Assembly (NCBI GenBank): GCA_028023455.1
Contig: JAQFVV010006470.1
Location: 400,001 to 464,000, forward strand
Direction of reading: 5' to 3'
DNA length: 64,000 nt
From: Epiperipatus broadwayi
Lineage: Eukaryota > Onychophora > Udeonychophora > Euonychophora > Peripatidae
Position numbers and translations under genes: made by a program. Positions within the stretch are counted from its first letter, which is position 1; every line of letters starts with the position of its first letter. This document shows positions 1-17,537 of this stretch, one piece after another. The notes under the pieces are model-generated. The model saw nothing but the letters and a program-made list of their open reading frames with translations. It made no database searches and was not told where the DNA came from.

Positions 1-210
1 CCGGCTAATGAATCAACACTTCATTGGACCAGACAAAAACAAGGTACAAATCAATTGACACAGGAGCAGCTTCTTCTGATGGCAGGAGTGGATGTACACA
101 GAAGATCTACTAAATCTAAGGATATCATAACAAATACAATGTCTCAAAATACAGAGACAGACTTTGAAGCACCATTAAAAATAGACTATCAAGATGAGTT
201 GCATAAATAA
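1..210 (+). CDS. Partial open frame, unknown product (possible LINE ORF1 tail)
   Basis: Frame 1 is open from the window edge to a TAA at 208-210, giving 69 residues of mixed, hydrophilic, protein-like composition (rich in Q, T, K, D). Its start lies outside the window. I recognise no domain. It ends just upstream of the duplicated 5' end of LINE-A, so it could be the tail of that element's first ORF, but nothing proves this. A second frame opens at the ATG at 194 and runs to about 364. It contains a GTAAGT, resembling a splice donor, near 330, so a host exon is an alternative reading. Confidence is low because a 70-codon open frame can occur by chance. Confidence 0.3.
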   Translation, partial: PANESTLHWTRQKQGTNQLTQEQLLLMAGVDVHRRSTKSKDIITNTMSQNTETDFEAPLKIDYQDELHK

Positions 211-348
211 CACATATAGACTTTCAAACCAGGACAATTTTTTGGATTTAATTCCAAATGTGAAAATAATTATCATGTTTATGAACAAAAATATGCACAA
301 CAAACTCAATAGAACTTCACTTGCAAGGGTAAGTTCATTGTTTCACAG

Positions 349-648
349 TGGTGTATTATTATAATTTTCTTTTCTATTTAACACATTCCTATTATACTTT
401 TACTAATATTAGTTGTCCCATTCATTAAACAATAAACTATAAAATATCATTCTCCCACCATTTTATATAATTGATAATATGGGTCTTGTCTATTACAAAG
501 CAGTCAATGTAAGGTGTATTAACTCTACCCAGCAAATATATGCAATTAGCAATTGGATAAGGCAATTCTCACCCCATATCCTTTTATTTACAGAGACAAA
601 ATGCTCAGTACATTCAGCATTTAATGCCTGAACGCTACCTTAAAATTT
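349..648 (+). repeat. Duplicated 5' end of LINE-A
   Basis: This 300 bp stretch matches 959-1262 with few changes, starting at GTGTATTATTAT and running through the LINE-A start codon region into its endonuclease reading frame. Small indels near 490-500 and 627 break the frame. It is separated from the full copy by an H1 repeat fragment (649-958). Confidence 0.85.
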
Positions 649-958
649 GGGTACTGAAATTGAGTTCAGACCCATATGACTATATAAGCTATTGAGCTTG
701 GATTGAAAATATTAATAGTGATTTCATTCATCTCATAGTTTTGTAGTTAAATAGAGTTAAAAGGTGTTGGACTTAGATCCTAAGCTAGGTGCAGCCATCC
801 AGGTCCTCCTGATGAAGGCCACAAGCCAGAAACTAGTCTGGGGATATTGGATGAGTAGGCACTAGATAGGGATTTTATGCACAAGCCTTCTGGCATCCAT
901 TGATTGCTCTTGTTAGCACAAGATGGCACTACTATATGGAGAGTGTTGTTTTGTTTTG
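649..958 (+). repeat. H1 repeat fragment between duplicated LINE ends
   Basis: About 310 bp matching the H1 units at 29746-31075. It is in the same orientation as the unit at 30720-31020 and reverse to the units at 29746 and 30196. It includes the hammerhead-like core at 804-844 and the conserved tail about 'gcacaagccttctggcatcc'. It has no coding capacity. Confidence 0.8.
804..844 (+). ncRNA. Hammerhead-like ribozyme core, H1 copy 0 (degenerate)
   Basis: CTGATGA (809-815) is followed by GGC/GCC as helix II, then GAAAC and the ACTAGT short helix III, with C at the cleavage position. Helix I would be TCCTC against TGGGGA, but one A expected next to C3 is missing, so the first pair is broken. 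It is probably inactive. The same core in other H1 copies is better. Confidence 0.4.
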
Positions 959-1087
959 GTGTATTATTATAATTTTTCTTTTCTATTTAACACATTCTTA
1001 TTATACTTTTACTAATATTAGTTGTCCCATTCATTATACAATAAACTATAAAATATCATTCTCACACCATTTTATATAATTGATAAT

Positions 1088-2560
1088 ATGGGTCTTTCTA
1101 TTACAGCAGTCAATGTAAGGGGTATTAACTCTACCCAACGAATATATGCAATTAGCAATTGGATAAGGCAATTTTCACCCCATATCCTTTTATTTACAGA
1201 GACAAAATGCTCAGTACATTCAGCATTTAATCCTGAACTCTACCTTAGTAAATTTGGATACAGTAAATTTTCAACATCTGATATTGCTGCTGCTGGGGTA
1301 GGGATTCTCATCCATCATTGTTCTCCTTTTCAAACTTTTAAAATTTTGTACTTAGATCAGCATATGAGTATAATTATTCTTTATCATTCTTCTTTTACAG
1401 TGAATTTAATAACATTCTATTTATATAATCAGCCAGTGTTAATTCACCAATTAATAAATAAAATAAATTTAATATTAGCTACAAATTCTTACCCAACTAT
1501 AATCATGGGTGATTTTAACATGTCTTATAAGAATTTTACATTAAAATACCTTCATTTGATTAATAAAAATCTCATGAGTGCTGAAGGTTTTTTTCCAACT
1601 AACTCCATTTCATTCTACACTAAAAAACACTCCTCTCTAATAGACCTTGTATTCTATTCACCAGATCTACATTTCATAATAAATCCCTCTCTATGTCCTG
1701 TAACTTTCTCTGATCATTTAGCACTTAATGTGGAACTTGCAATACACATGCAACATCAACCAATTCTTCCTCTAAATAAAACTACTCGTCTTCTTTTAAA
1801 ATCCACTACACCTGAAGCTGTTCTCTCTGAGATTTATATTTATTTTAAGAAGGTAGACATACTATCTTTAAACCCAGTAGAGGCCTGGCTATCATTTATT
1901 AACATAATCTCTTCTACTATTCGACATTATACCTCCAAAAATAGTTCTCCCACTAATCTTGTTAATAAATTAGATACAATACACTTAAAACTAAAAAATA
2001 CTTCATGTGACCCTTCTTCAGTTACATCAATAATGTTTTTAAAACAAGAATACAAGCAAACCCAACTCATACTGGCTGATTATCTCTCTATAAAAAAAGC
2101 AAAAATTTTTCTAGCTAATCCCCATAACTGGTCTAAAGGATATATTCAGTGGGCTTTAGGTTATACTCCCAAAAAATTAACTCCTTCATCTATTATTTTT
2201 GATTCAAAAATGATTGCTGGGGAAGACATGACTCCCCAAATATATTACCACTTTAAATCTAGACTCCAAAAATTTCCTTTTCCAAAATTTTCTTCATTTC
2301 ACTTTGGTTTTACCACAGAAGAACATAACATTACAAAGTATGAAATTGCTCTCAAGTTGAACGCTTTTCCCAACAATACACACCCAGGTACACATGCAAT
2401 TCCAAAATTTTTATTATCACATCTTAGCCACTTTACTATCCCAATAGTACACAATATGATAAATTATCTATCAAAACAAATATATAACATTGACCAACTT
2501 TATCCAGTATCACTGGTCCCTTTTCTAAAAAAAAAATACACTTCCTTCTCCTCTAGATAA
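1088..2560 (+). pseudogene. LINE-A ORF2 part 1: APE-type endonuclease and linker
   Basis: This 490-residue frame starts at the ATG of MGLSITAVNVRG and matches the AP-endonuclease-like domain of LINE ORF2. Visible motifs are the N-terminal NVRG strand, TETK near residue 38 (the catalytic glutamate region), GDFN near residues 141-144, a SLIDLVF segment, and SDH near residue 210 with the catalytic histidine. The endonuclease nicks target DNA to prime reverse transcription. The remaining 270 residues lead to the RT. The frame is lost in a run of ten A's at 2526-2537, after which the RT continues in another frame. This looks like a homopolymer slip rather than a natural gene end. The catalytic motifs appear intact. 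The matching duplicated start at 479 is broken. Confidence 0.85.
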
Positions 2561-2576
2561 TCTACGCCCTATTTCA

Positions 2577-3275
2577 ATGTCTCCTCTGATCATCAAACTA
2601 ATAGAGTCTCTTTTAAAAGACAAAATTCAACCCCTAATACTTCCTGGGTTGTCTAAGTTTCAGTTTGCTAGAAAAGGATGTTCTACTTCTGAAGCACTTA
2701 TGTTATGTAAAATATTAATAGAGGATGTAAGACAAGCTAGAAAATCAGCACCTATTGCAATTCAATTAGACATACAGGCTGCATTCGATTCAGTGCCTGT
2801 GGACAAGCTGCTACAGGTGCTTAGTCAACATAAAATTCCAATACCTATAATGTATGTTCTAGCAAACCTGCTCATCAATAGAAAAATACACATTACTCTT
2901 AATGGCAAAATGTCCCCTGACTTCACTCCACACAACTCAATACCACAAGGCTCTCCCCTTAGTTCACTGTTTTTTATCACATATATTAACCCCCTCCTAC
3001 TAGAAATAGAATCTAAATTGCCAGGAATATATGTACCCCTCATAAACCAATCCATCAATCATATTTCATACATGGATGATATAGTCATTTTTTTGCCATC
3101 CAAAAAACATTTGCCTTTAATGTATACCATTTTAGAAAATTACTCTGCAGCTTATAGTTTAAAATTTAACAAAGAAAAAACATCTATTTGGAGTATACTT
3201 TCTGGTAATCAAATTCATTCAGTTTGCAGTTCCCCTCCCCACAAATTTCTTGGTCTCCCAATTCATAGACTATGA
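2577..3275 (+). pseudogene. LINE-A ORF2 part 2: reverse transcriptase
   Basis: The open frame carries the non-LTR RT palm in order. NLRPIS lies just upstream of the ATG, FQFARKGCST follows, then QLDIQAAFDS with the first catalytic aspartate, IPQGSPLSS, YMDD at about residues 163-166, and HKFLGLP near the end. The real polypeptide continued from the endonuclease frame, so the ATG at 2577 is not its true start. A one-base shift at about 3268-3275 moves the protein to the next frame. It would copy the element's own RNA at the nicked target. Active-site residues are present, but two frameshifts in ORF2 make this copy non-coding. Confidence 0.88.
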
Positions 3276-4324
3276 ATGCAATGAGAAAGATAATACAAGA
3301 ACAATTAATATCTGCAATTGAAAAGGTGACAACCTCACTTTCAAAAGCATATCTTTCATTGCATAGTAAAATATCACTCATTAACATATTAATTTTCCCA
3401 AAAATAAATTACTATGCACCTATCATTAAATTTACTAACTCATTTAAGAAAAAAATTAACTCTTTTTGCACCAAACTCATATGGAATAAAAAGGCAGTGG
3501 TAATAAGCATCAAAAGTCTGCAAAAACATTCAAGACAAAATGGCCTGTCATTACACTGCATTTCAACATTCTATTACCAAAAAACTCACAATGCATTAAT
3601 GAAACTTTATATGACATATGAAAATTTCCAAGTGTTTCTTCCAATATCACCTACAGACACTCCACCTCCTATTAAAAATAAATTCATTAACAATCTAATA
3701 AAAACAATATTCAAACATAAAGTACCTGCTACAAACCTTTTCTCAACTAAAATTAAGTATTGGGAAGCACATTACATAACAACTAATTCCAGTCCCTTTG
3801 AAAATCCCATTAGCTTAATTAATATCACAAATAAAGCTATAATCCAAAAATTTAAATTCTGGTACTTGGAGCCTAAGTACTTAGATTTTCTAATAAAAAT
3901 CAACCTTAGAGCTTTACCTACCAATGCTTTTCTGGCTGGAAGATGGAGATCTCCAAACATAGATGCCATTTGTCAACTATGTAATAAAGAAGAAGAAACA
4001 ACAGAACATTTTATTTCTCAGTGTACTTCTCTCAAAACATATCGAGAACTAATTGCTGATATAACCCATAATCCAAAATGCTCATTGACAGTATTGATAG
4101 AAAATATTCAAAGAGGGTTGTTTCCAACAATAAGAATAACAATCTTTATACTATACACACTCTGGTTTATGAGATGCCACTTTATATTCAATCCCACATC
4201 TCGTAAACTTAAATCACTTTTTCTCAATAAGTTAGGAAAAATTAAAACAAGAGATCAAGCACTAGCTCCAACAGATATAGTATCAGCCACTTGGAGTTTG
4301 ATCAAATTACCAACACCACTGTGA
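3272..4324 (+). pseudogene. LINE-A ORF2 part 3: C-terminal domain with CCHC knuckle
   Basis: This 350-residue frame continues the RT. It shows the thumb region, a LIWNKK segment like the FIWN motif of L1-type ORF2 proteins, and a C-terminal knuckle (C-x2-C-x8-H-x4-C) around residues 237-254, followed by a basic tail and a TGA at 4322-4324. In L1-type proteins this part binds RNA. It begins in a frame different from the RT because of the shift near 3270. Codon use and AT content match the rest of the element. Confidence 0.82.
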
Positions 4325-4554
4325 AATATGAATAGCATATTTGCTGTATGTAAGTGAGTTTTGTTGTCATATATGTATTTAATATTGTTACTGTTATTGA
4401 TTAATTTTTTCCTCAGTTTTTCAACATTATTAATGTAAAAATATTTCATGTATTCATAATAATAATTTTGTTAATAATTTTCAATTCTAAATTGTAGATC
4501 AGTTTTTATAACATGTTTTAAAATTGTATTTTCATACATGTTCTTATGATATCA

Positions 4555-4560
4555 AATAAA
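4555..4560 (+). promoter_or_regulatory. LINE-A polyadenylation-like signal
   Basis: AATAAA lies 14 bp before the trinucleotide tail. LINE-B has the same signal 15 bp before its own tail at 28712-28717, so the spacing is a family trait. Confidence 0.6.
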
Positions 4561-4573
4561 GTACTTTAAAAAC

Positions 4574-6829
<2,256 letters not shown>

Positions 6830-7215
6830 ATTCATCATCATCATCAATCATTATTAATCCACTGCATGAAGAAGGTCTCTCAAAGTTCAATCCATCTTTT
6901 ACTATCTTTAGCTTTTCTTCTCCACATTACCCCTGCACACTTTCTTATTTCATCAATCCATCTCACATGTGGTCTCTTTCTGGGTCTTTTGGAATCTCTT
7001 GGAATGCAGCTTAAAATTTCAATTGTCCATCTATTATCATCTCTTCTAACAATATGTCCATCCCAACTCCACTTCAATCTTTCAATTTTCCAATGAGGTC
7101 AGTAACACCTGTTTGTTTTCTTACCCATACATTGCATTTTCAATCTCTTCTTGTTAATCCCAACATGCATCTCTCCATACTTCTTTGAGTGGTATGAAGT
7201 CTCTGTATTCCTCTT
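6830..7215 (-). pseudogene. RTE-like LINE 3' fragment (RT C-terminus)
   Basis: On the minus strand the longest frame (7077-6880, 65 residues) reads KWSWDGHIVRRDDNRW and then RPRKRPHVRWIDEI. This is the conserved WxGHxxRRxDxRW and RPxxRWxDxI pattern found at the C-terminus of many endonuclease-reverse transcriptases of the RTE type. Upstream, in other frames, are further pieces (TRRD, RKQTGVTDLI), so frameshifts have accumulated. The element's 3' end is marked by a short ATC/TCA tail at 6836-6846, a tail type used by RTE elements. It is heavily truncated at the 5' end. A longer relative lies at 19343-19960. Confidence 0.72.
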
Positions 7216-7443
7216 CTATTTTTTTTCTTCAATATATACATTTTATAATTACATGAATATACTTTAATTGCATTCAATAATGACAAAAATGATCAAAATT
7301 TGCATGCATGTCCTATTTAATAAGCATTGACATATATGCACACACATAAATATGCAGAATAATTGACTTATATTTCAATTGTCATATAAAATAATAAATA
7401 CATGATAACTATTCAGTTGCATATAAAAATACTATAAATGTTT

Positions 7444-7539
<96 letters not shown>

Positions 7540-10500
7540 TTGTTTGTCTTTGTGAATGTATTCACATACTGATGTTACATATTTTAATTTGTTACAATAA
7601 TGAGTTTATATTTTCATAATTAATTTCATTGGAAAATATACATAAAATTCACACATATACATGTGCATAAACTTTCGTAAAAAAAATCTCTTTTTATAGT
7701 CAATCAGTGTATTGACTTTTTCCCTAAAAATTGATATGAATCCATTATCATGCTTATTACAATTTTCTTTTATTCCTGAAAAATAAACAAAATCAGTTTT
7801 GTAAGAATTATTGTTGATTGATTAATTATAAAAGTCTTTAAATCTTTGTGAGAAATAACCATGAATCGATGTTCATAGCTTCAAGTTGCTCGAAAACAAT
7901 CAATTTTTGTGTTACCATAGAATTTTACAGTTATTCTGAAGCTTAAAAAGTAATGTAAGATGCTGCCCTTTCTAGAATTATTTTACTAATAAAAAATCAA
8001 TAATATTGACTGTATAAAGGTACAACAATGGGGGAAGGCAGTCAGTGCTACATGCTGATTGGTTGATTAGAATTTCTAAGAAAAGAAGACAACCTATCAA
8101 TAATTTTCACAGTTCCAACTCCTTTGTTTTGATTTTCAAAATGAAAATGAATGTTTTAGAGTATTTTTTTAATTATTTTTCATACTTATTATAAATTATT
8201 TTCATAAAAATATCCTGAAAATATAATTATTTTAGACAAATATTCAGACTTTAAGAAAAAATGATTAATTTTACAAGAACATAAATTACATTTGAATATC
8301 GGCCTTTCAAGCCAAATGTACAAATGCTTTGCGAGTGTTAAATAATAAATGAATACCCTCTGACCAATACAAGATATAGAATTTATGCAGGAATAAAAAG
8401 AACATAAATTGAAAAAGAAATCAGTCCTTGTCAAAATTTTCATACTTGTCAACAATTGTCATTGCCCCAAGTTATTTGTTTAATTTTAAATGAAAATGAA
8501 TGTTTTAGAATATTTTTTGATATATTATAAATTATTTTAATAAAATATTTTGACAAAATAATTATTTTAGAACTAAATAGAAAGATTTTAGTAAAAAAAT
8601 AATTTTACATGGGAATAAATTGAGAAAGAATTCAATGATTTCAGCAGCACTTTCTAATTTGTTTCAAACTTTCTTTTTAAGTCATCTGCTATCGAAGATT
8701 TTTTATAATTATAAAAATAAATTTATTTTTGAAAATTTTTTTCGGTCACTCATAATCTGACAAATTATTAATATACTTTCTACAAACAAAACTAAAATGA
8801 ATCTATTATTAAAAGATAAATACATATTTACTTCTGATTTTGTAATTGACCAATCAAAAGTTGTAAAATTTTGACCAATAAAAAAACTGTTCAGTTAAAA
8901 AAAAATTTTTCAATAAAAGAGTTAATTTTAAAAATATATATATTAAATGTCATTTTCACTATATAAATTATATAAACTATCTGTTTTGATATATATATAT
9001 ATATCACTTTTCAAATGCCATTTTAAAATGTATTATTTGACTTTTCCTTATATATAAGGTCAATCACCAATGTACATATGTTCACCTGCAATTCTCTGCA
9101 CACTGGTGACATGTTATTAATTATTCATCCATTTTATAAATTCTCTTGGTGAGCTTGCTGGTTTATTATCAGTATAGTCCAGGTAGTATTTTTCAGCAGT
9201 TGTTTCCATTTAGACTTGGATTTGGTAAGCTTTATATCAGCAAGCTGATGTATAAAAAACTATTAAGACTAAGAATTTAAATACAAGAAATGGGTCATTT
9301 TCCATCATGTGTATTCATACTCCACTGCTGAACAGAAGAGCAGCCATTTTCCTGCATTCTTAAATTTTCATGTCAGTTCTCTTTATAATTCTATTAGACA
9401 TCACTTTATCTAGCATTACTGTTGCCATTTTCTGCTAAAGTTTACAAATCTTCACAAAATATTTTAGCCAACTCTGCAACTAGCTCTTCTGCCAACTGCT
9501 GCTCAGATATATTAAAGCCAACCTGACTGACATTTTTTATCAGTCCTTTTTATAATCTTTGTTGGGTCAGGTCATAAAAATAGTCACTGATTTCAATCAG
9601 TCTAAGTCTTTTTGAAAACAAGTTTTTATCAATGTGTGATATTCATATTTTTACTATTAATTTTTGGAATTTGATCAAAAGTGAGATAATCCTTCAGAAA
9701 TTTTAATCTACAAAAAATTTTAACTAGATAGTACAAATGCTAATAAGCACTAATTTAAAAAAAAACATTTAATACATGTTTTAATTACAAGATTAAAAAA
9801 AAAATATGCTTGTTTTTTTTTTTTTTTTTAAATTTCGAAATCAGAATTACAAATATTATTTATGAGATCTTTTTTTTAAATATTTATTTCATAATAGAAT
9901 TTTATTTTAAATGCAGAGTAATAACCCTTTATTATTTCAGGATATTGTAAAAAATATCTACAAATCTATGTGTGTTTATTCCTACTTTTCATATATATAT
10001 ATATTGTGCCATTACAATTTAGTCACTAGCTAAATTTATAGTAATGTGCATGTAGAAAAGGTAAACCAAAAATCATCATCACATTTTTATATAACCATAA
10101 AAGAAGCTGTAGGGCATCCAAGTTCAAACCCTACAAGGTCCAGTTCTAAAAGCTTTAAACAGAGAAAGAATGGGTCAACAATTACATGCTTTACTTGTTT
10201 GTGTGTTGATAGAAAGGTAATACACACATTTAAACTATTTAATATTTAATTTTTTTTTTAAAAACAAAGTTATAATGCATACATATAGGCAATGTATGTG
10301 TAAATTATTTAATTGTTTTATATTTCAAATATTCAACATTTTTAACTTTCTTTAAAACTAAGCTATGCTTGATCAATTTTAACATTTTATTCTATACTTC
10401 TATTTTGCTTTTCTTTAATTATAAGTGGGATTTAAAAGTTACAGACTTAATTAAATAATTGGGTTATAATTACTAAGCTAGCAATCATATTATTTAAGGT

Positions 10501-12879
10501 TAGTTTATGAATGATTTGAAAGAATGAAGGATGTGTGTACATTACATACAAAAATTTACATTTCCTAAATATTGAAAGAAAAGGAAGTATTAAATCTGTC
10601 AAATTATTTTTTTTGTACAATTTTTTGTTAAAAGAGGAAATCTGTTTAATCAGATATTGATCTTTGTAGCAATTTTTTTTTGTAAATGATTGTTTCACTT
10701 TGGGAGCTTATAATGGGTGAAAACTCTAAAAATTAAATTGTCTTATCAAGATCTAAAGAAGGAAGCTCAAAGATTTGAAGTGTTACCTGGATGTTAAAAG
10801 AAAAAAGAAAAAGAAAAGAAAGGAAATAAGGATTGAGTCTATTTTTTTTTTAAACAAAAGTGTCTGGAAAAAGGATTAAACTTTTCAGTTGAAAAATACT
10901 TTGATTGAAAATAAATTAGAGATCTAATTAAAACAAATTTGTCCAAAAATAGCAAGTGATGCTATCTCTGATTGGTTAAGGTAGCTAAAAATTGGATATA
11001 AAAAGCTGTCTTGAATTATTATTAAGATTATTATTGTGATTGATTTAGATTATTAAACTATCCAATTGAATGCTGAAAATATAAAAAAATGGCTTGCTAG
11101 AAAAATTATATGTGTGTCCCATCGGTTCCGGACCATCTGGGGAAGCTGCACATCACATAGGAAAGAAAAGATGTTGTGTCTAAAATAATATTCTACACCT
11201 TTCAACTGACCAGATAAATAAGATGTTTTTAATAGAAGGAAGAAAGCATTCACCTGCATTCAAAGAAGATGAATTAATCTACTGATAAATATTAATCATC
11301 AAGTCCAATTAATTGTTCCAACAACTGATTTTAAACTCAAGAAAATTTATAAATGTGAAAACAACTGCTGTATTTTATCCACATGCTTGACAGGAAGAGA
11401 AGAAAAATTAATATAATGATTTCCAAATTGTCCACTAAAGCAAATAACCTCAATAGAGTCATCATCATTAAATAGTTATACACCTCAAGAAAGAGATTGT
11501 TCCCACATAGTAGCTGCAGAAATATAGACAAGTTTGAACCCTTGGAAATTCGCCACAAACAAAAGATCGGTAATATGACTTTTTATATCTATTTTCTTTA
11601 TGATATCAGTCTTAAGAAACATTTTAGCGATAAAGTGGTATATTTTATTTAAAGAACTTTTAAAGACTATTCAGATCGATTAAAACAAGAATGTCTTACT
11701 AATAATAACTTTGAGCTTCATAAATGATCTTGAATGTATGAAAATTATTTGTTTATTAATTTTACAGTTATGAAAAATATTAATGTGTAAAACAATTTTT
11801 TTTATGGTGTTATGATTTTAGTTTTAACTGATATATTATTATTATTTTGGTTTTTAATAATATTTTGTTATTATGGGATAAAACACGCACATACATAATA
11901 ATATTTTTATATGTGTATAATTGGGAGTGAATGTGAAATAATGAGTAGTATTAGAATATTAGATTATTTTGTTTCAAGTTCAGTATAGATTTCAGCGCTT
12001 GGAAGAGGGGGGAGAAAATAATTTAAAACTTGTTTCTAAAACTTGCTCTTTCAATTTTACTAACATTTTTTTTTATTCTATTTACATGTTGGATTTTAAA
12101 GTATGTGTGCCAATGAGCAGATAATATTTTTTAAATACTTTTCTCATGGAGTGAAAATCATGGTCAATGTGACGTCCAACTTAATACAAAATACATTTGA
12201 AGGGAAAGGGGGAGGAACGTGAAATTAATCTGAGGATTGTAATATAATCAATTATTATTATTATTATTCATGTCAATTTTCATATTTATCTAGAAATTTT
12301 TATGTATATGTTAGAAATGTAGTAATAAATATTAGTTTGTTTTATTAAACGAGGCGTATATATTTCATTAAGTGTAGTCTTGGTTAAGTGTGATTATTCA
12401 TCATCATCAATGGTTGAATATTAGTTATTTAAGATATAAGTAAATATGCTGAAATTAAGCAATAATTATGAATTTCTTTATAAAAATTAGTTTTATGTTT
12501 AGGCTTAGTCCTAGAGCTGTAGTTGAAACCCTTGTCATTATCGTTATTATTATCATCATCATCATCGTCATCAACATTTTAATTAATGAGCTGTTTAACT
12601 GTTTAAAGGCCATAAATAAATATTGATTTATAATATTTAGTGATCTCTTAGTATTAGTATAACCACATCCCATCATCTATTTCATGCAAGGATGAGTGAA
12701 TGGCCATCCTAAATTAGTTATATATAATCTGAGCTAGTGAACTTATAAAAATATTGAAACACATTTGTTTGTTAAGATCTGAGAAATGATTTATGTTCAA
12801 TGAACTCCACTGTGGTTTAAAGATGTTTTACTTTTACCTAACTATTAGTGCTTATAGTGATATGGCTCAAAAAGCAAAA
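7216..12879. other. No gene seen; long AT-rich stretch with TA/TG array
   Basis: There is no convincing coding frame. It holds the TA/TG microsatellite at 7449-7539 and short poly-A and poly-T runs near 9750-9840. The regions 8150-8240 and 8500-8600 resemble each other faintly, suggesting an old local duplication. Confidence 0.5.
7449..7539. repeat. (TA)n followed by (TG)n
   Basis: About 34 TA units with one TT break near 7481, followed by about 11 TG units. Confidence 0.95.
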
Positions 12880-15196
<2,317 letters not shown>

Positions 15197-15248
15197 ATGA
15201 AAACCCAATATTACCAAAATCACACTTTTCTTTATGTTTGCCATAATA

Positions 15249-15421
15249 TCATATAAATACAATTTATCCAAACTTCAAACACTTTTTACCAAACTTTATT
15301 TGTACATACACCTTTGTTTTGACTGACCTGCAGTCTTCTTCAGAGCTATGATATAATGAACAAAATAAAAAAAAAACTATATAATAACACCATAAAAAAT
15401 TTTTTTAAACAATAAAAAATG
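15249..15421 (-). repeat. PLE-1 left terminal inverted repeat
   Basis: This is the reverse complement of 17538-17710 with only scattered changes. It holds a degraded copy of the CTGAAGA...CAAAAC motif (reverse strand, near 15315-15346). The element's open frame begins immediately after it. Confidence 0.88.
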
Positions 15422-16626
15422 TAGGTAAAGCGATAAATTTAGCTATAGAGAAATATATTAAGGATAAAAATAAAACAATAAAAATACCTATTCATATTTT
15501 GGTAGATTTAATGGAATTATGCTGCAAGGATGTAGTTTTTGAATATAATACAGAATTCTATAAGCAAAAAGAAGGATTGTTAATGGGAGGAGCTCTTAGT
15601 GCAATTTTACGTACTATTTATATGAATGAATTTGATAAAAATATAACAGAAAATAAAAATGCTCCTTTGTTTTTTAACAAATATGTAGATGATTATTTAA
15701 TGATTTGTAATAAAAGCCAAAGACAAATAAGCTGGTTTATTAATGATATTAATAAAATAGAAGAGAATATAAAATTTACAGTTGAGAAGGAAGAGAATAA
15801 TAAAATTGCATATCTGGATATAATGTTTCAAAAGAAATTGATAGATAAAAAATAGTATATTGAGACAAGTGTTTATAAAAAGAATAATATTGGTAACAAA
15901 ATAACAAATTGGTTTTCCAACATTGATAGGAAATATAAAATTAGTTGTATATATTCAAGAATATACAGAGCTGCAATGTATTGTTCAAGGAAAGAAGATT
16001 ATAATATACAAAAAGATTTAATAATCAATGTATTAAAAATGAATGGTTTCCCTGTATATATAATTAAAAGAAGTATTGGAAAAATAGAGTATAAGATAAA
16101 TAAAAATGAAAAGAGTGAAGGAAAAAAGAAAGGTGAAGATAGATATATAGGAATAAAAACAAATAATAATATCATAGTGAATACGTTTAACAAAATTATA
16201 AAGAAGATTAATAAAAGATACAAAAGAATAATTAATACAAAAATAGTTAATAAAAAAAGAGAAAACCTATTAAATTTGATAGATAACAAATACATAGGAT
16301 ATAATAAAGATAATAAAGAAATAATTAATGGAGTATATGTGATAAAATGCAAACAATGTCTAGATAGTGGGATTGATAAAAAATATGTGGGAGAAACAAA
16401 AAATTCTATAACAAGACTAAAACAACATATGGCAGATAATAAATCACCAATATATATATATATATACACATACAAAAGAAACAGGACACAAATTTACACA
16501 AAGTTCAATAAAATGAAGTTATATACAAAAAGTATTAAAGTAAGGAAAATAAAAGAAGCTATATTAATAAGAAAGATAAAACCAGAATTTAATAGAGATT
16601 CTGGGATTAGGATGAGATTGGTATAG
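15421..16626 (+). pseudogene. PLE-1 reverse transcriptase / GIY-YIG endonuclease, one in-frame stop
   Basis: One frame runs from the edge of the left inverted repeat to 16626, broken only by a TAG at 15853-15855. The RT part shows DLMELCC, a LLMGGALSA segment where PLEs usually have a PMGSPLSP-like motif, YVDD near 15684-15695, and IAYLDIMF. After the stop come a basic region and a GIY-YIG domain: GVYVIKCKQC, KYVGETKNSITRLKQH and a distal EAILI. In PLEs the RT copies element RNA and the endonuclease opens the target. The N-terminal half of the RT is absent, so the copy is 5'-truncated. A TA-repeat expansion encodes an IYIYIY tract inside the endonuclease near 16450-16468, which would probably disturb the fold. 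Confidence 0.85.
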
Positions 16627-16908
16627 TTATTAAATAAGATATATAGAGGTAAATATGTAAAGAGATAATTGTTAATAAATAAGTTGGGGATGATAAATAA
16701 TGGTTAGGTTAAATAGGAGTATAAATTTGGGTATATTTATAGATATTAAATAATAAAAAATAATAATAAATAAATAAATTAATAAACTTAGCATAATATT
16801 TACATATAAAACAGTATAAATTTTTTTTATAAGAATTATATAAAAATAATGATAAAAGTTAAAATATATAAAATAAATATATATATATAATGTTGTAGAG
16901 TTTTATAT

Positions 16909-16957
<49 letters not shown>

Positions 16958-17537
16958 ATATAAAGAAGTATAATATAAATTTATGAGTATTATATAATAA
17001 AAGTTAAAGTGTAAAAAATAAAATAAATATATAAATAAAGAGTTGTATGGGATATATATTTAGTTTAAATAATATGTAATAGAGGGAGCTAGGGTATAAA
17101 ATAATTTTTTGAAAAAAAAAAAGATTTTTCATTATTTTATTTAGAAGATCAGCATAACCTTAGTAAGTGTAAAAATTATAAAGTTTATAGGTTTTAAATA
17201 TTCAGCAATAATAAATATAAAATATTAATTTTAAAAGAAGAATGAGTAAGAAAATAATAAATATGATTTAAAATTAAAATAATTTTAGTTACTAATCATA
17301 AAGTTTAAGTTTATAAAGAATACAGATAATTAGTAGATTGTTAATAATAATAAAATAGATAATATTTAGATTAATAGTATTCCTTGAATGTATATATGTA
17401 TAAAGTTAAGAATACACATGTATAATTTATATTTATTTTTTATTTATGTAGTACATTTTATTTTATATTAATTGTTTTATTTGGGTTTGATTATTTATTT
17501 CAGGTTTTTAATATATATATATTTTATGTTGTTTTTA
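16627..17537. other. PLE-1 3' untranslated region
   Basis: Extremely AT-rich, with a TA array at 16917-16953 and no open frames. It links the endonuclease stop to the right terminal repeat. Confidence 0.6.

Noticed and set aside
10110-10145. GTTCAAACCC box resembling a tRNA or SINE B box
   Set aside because: No A box at the right distance and no cloverleaf.
15999-16475. 158-residue hydrophobic frame on the minus strand
   Set aside because: Antisense shadow of the PLE-1 endonuclease; hydrophobicity comes from AT-rich codons.
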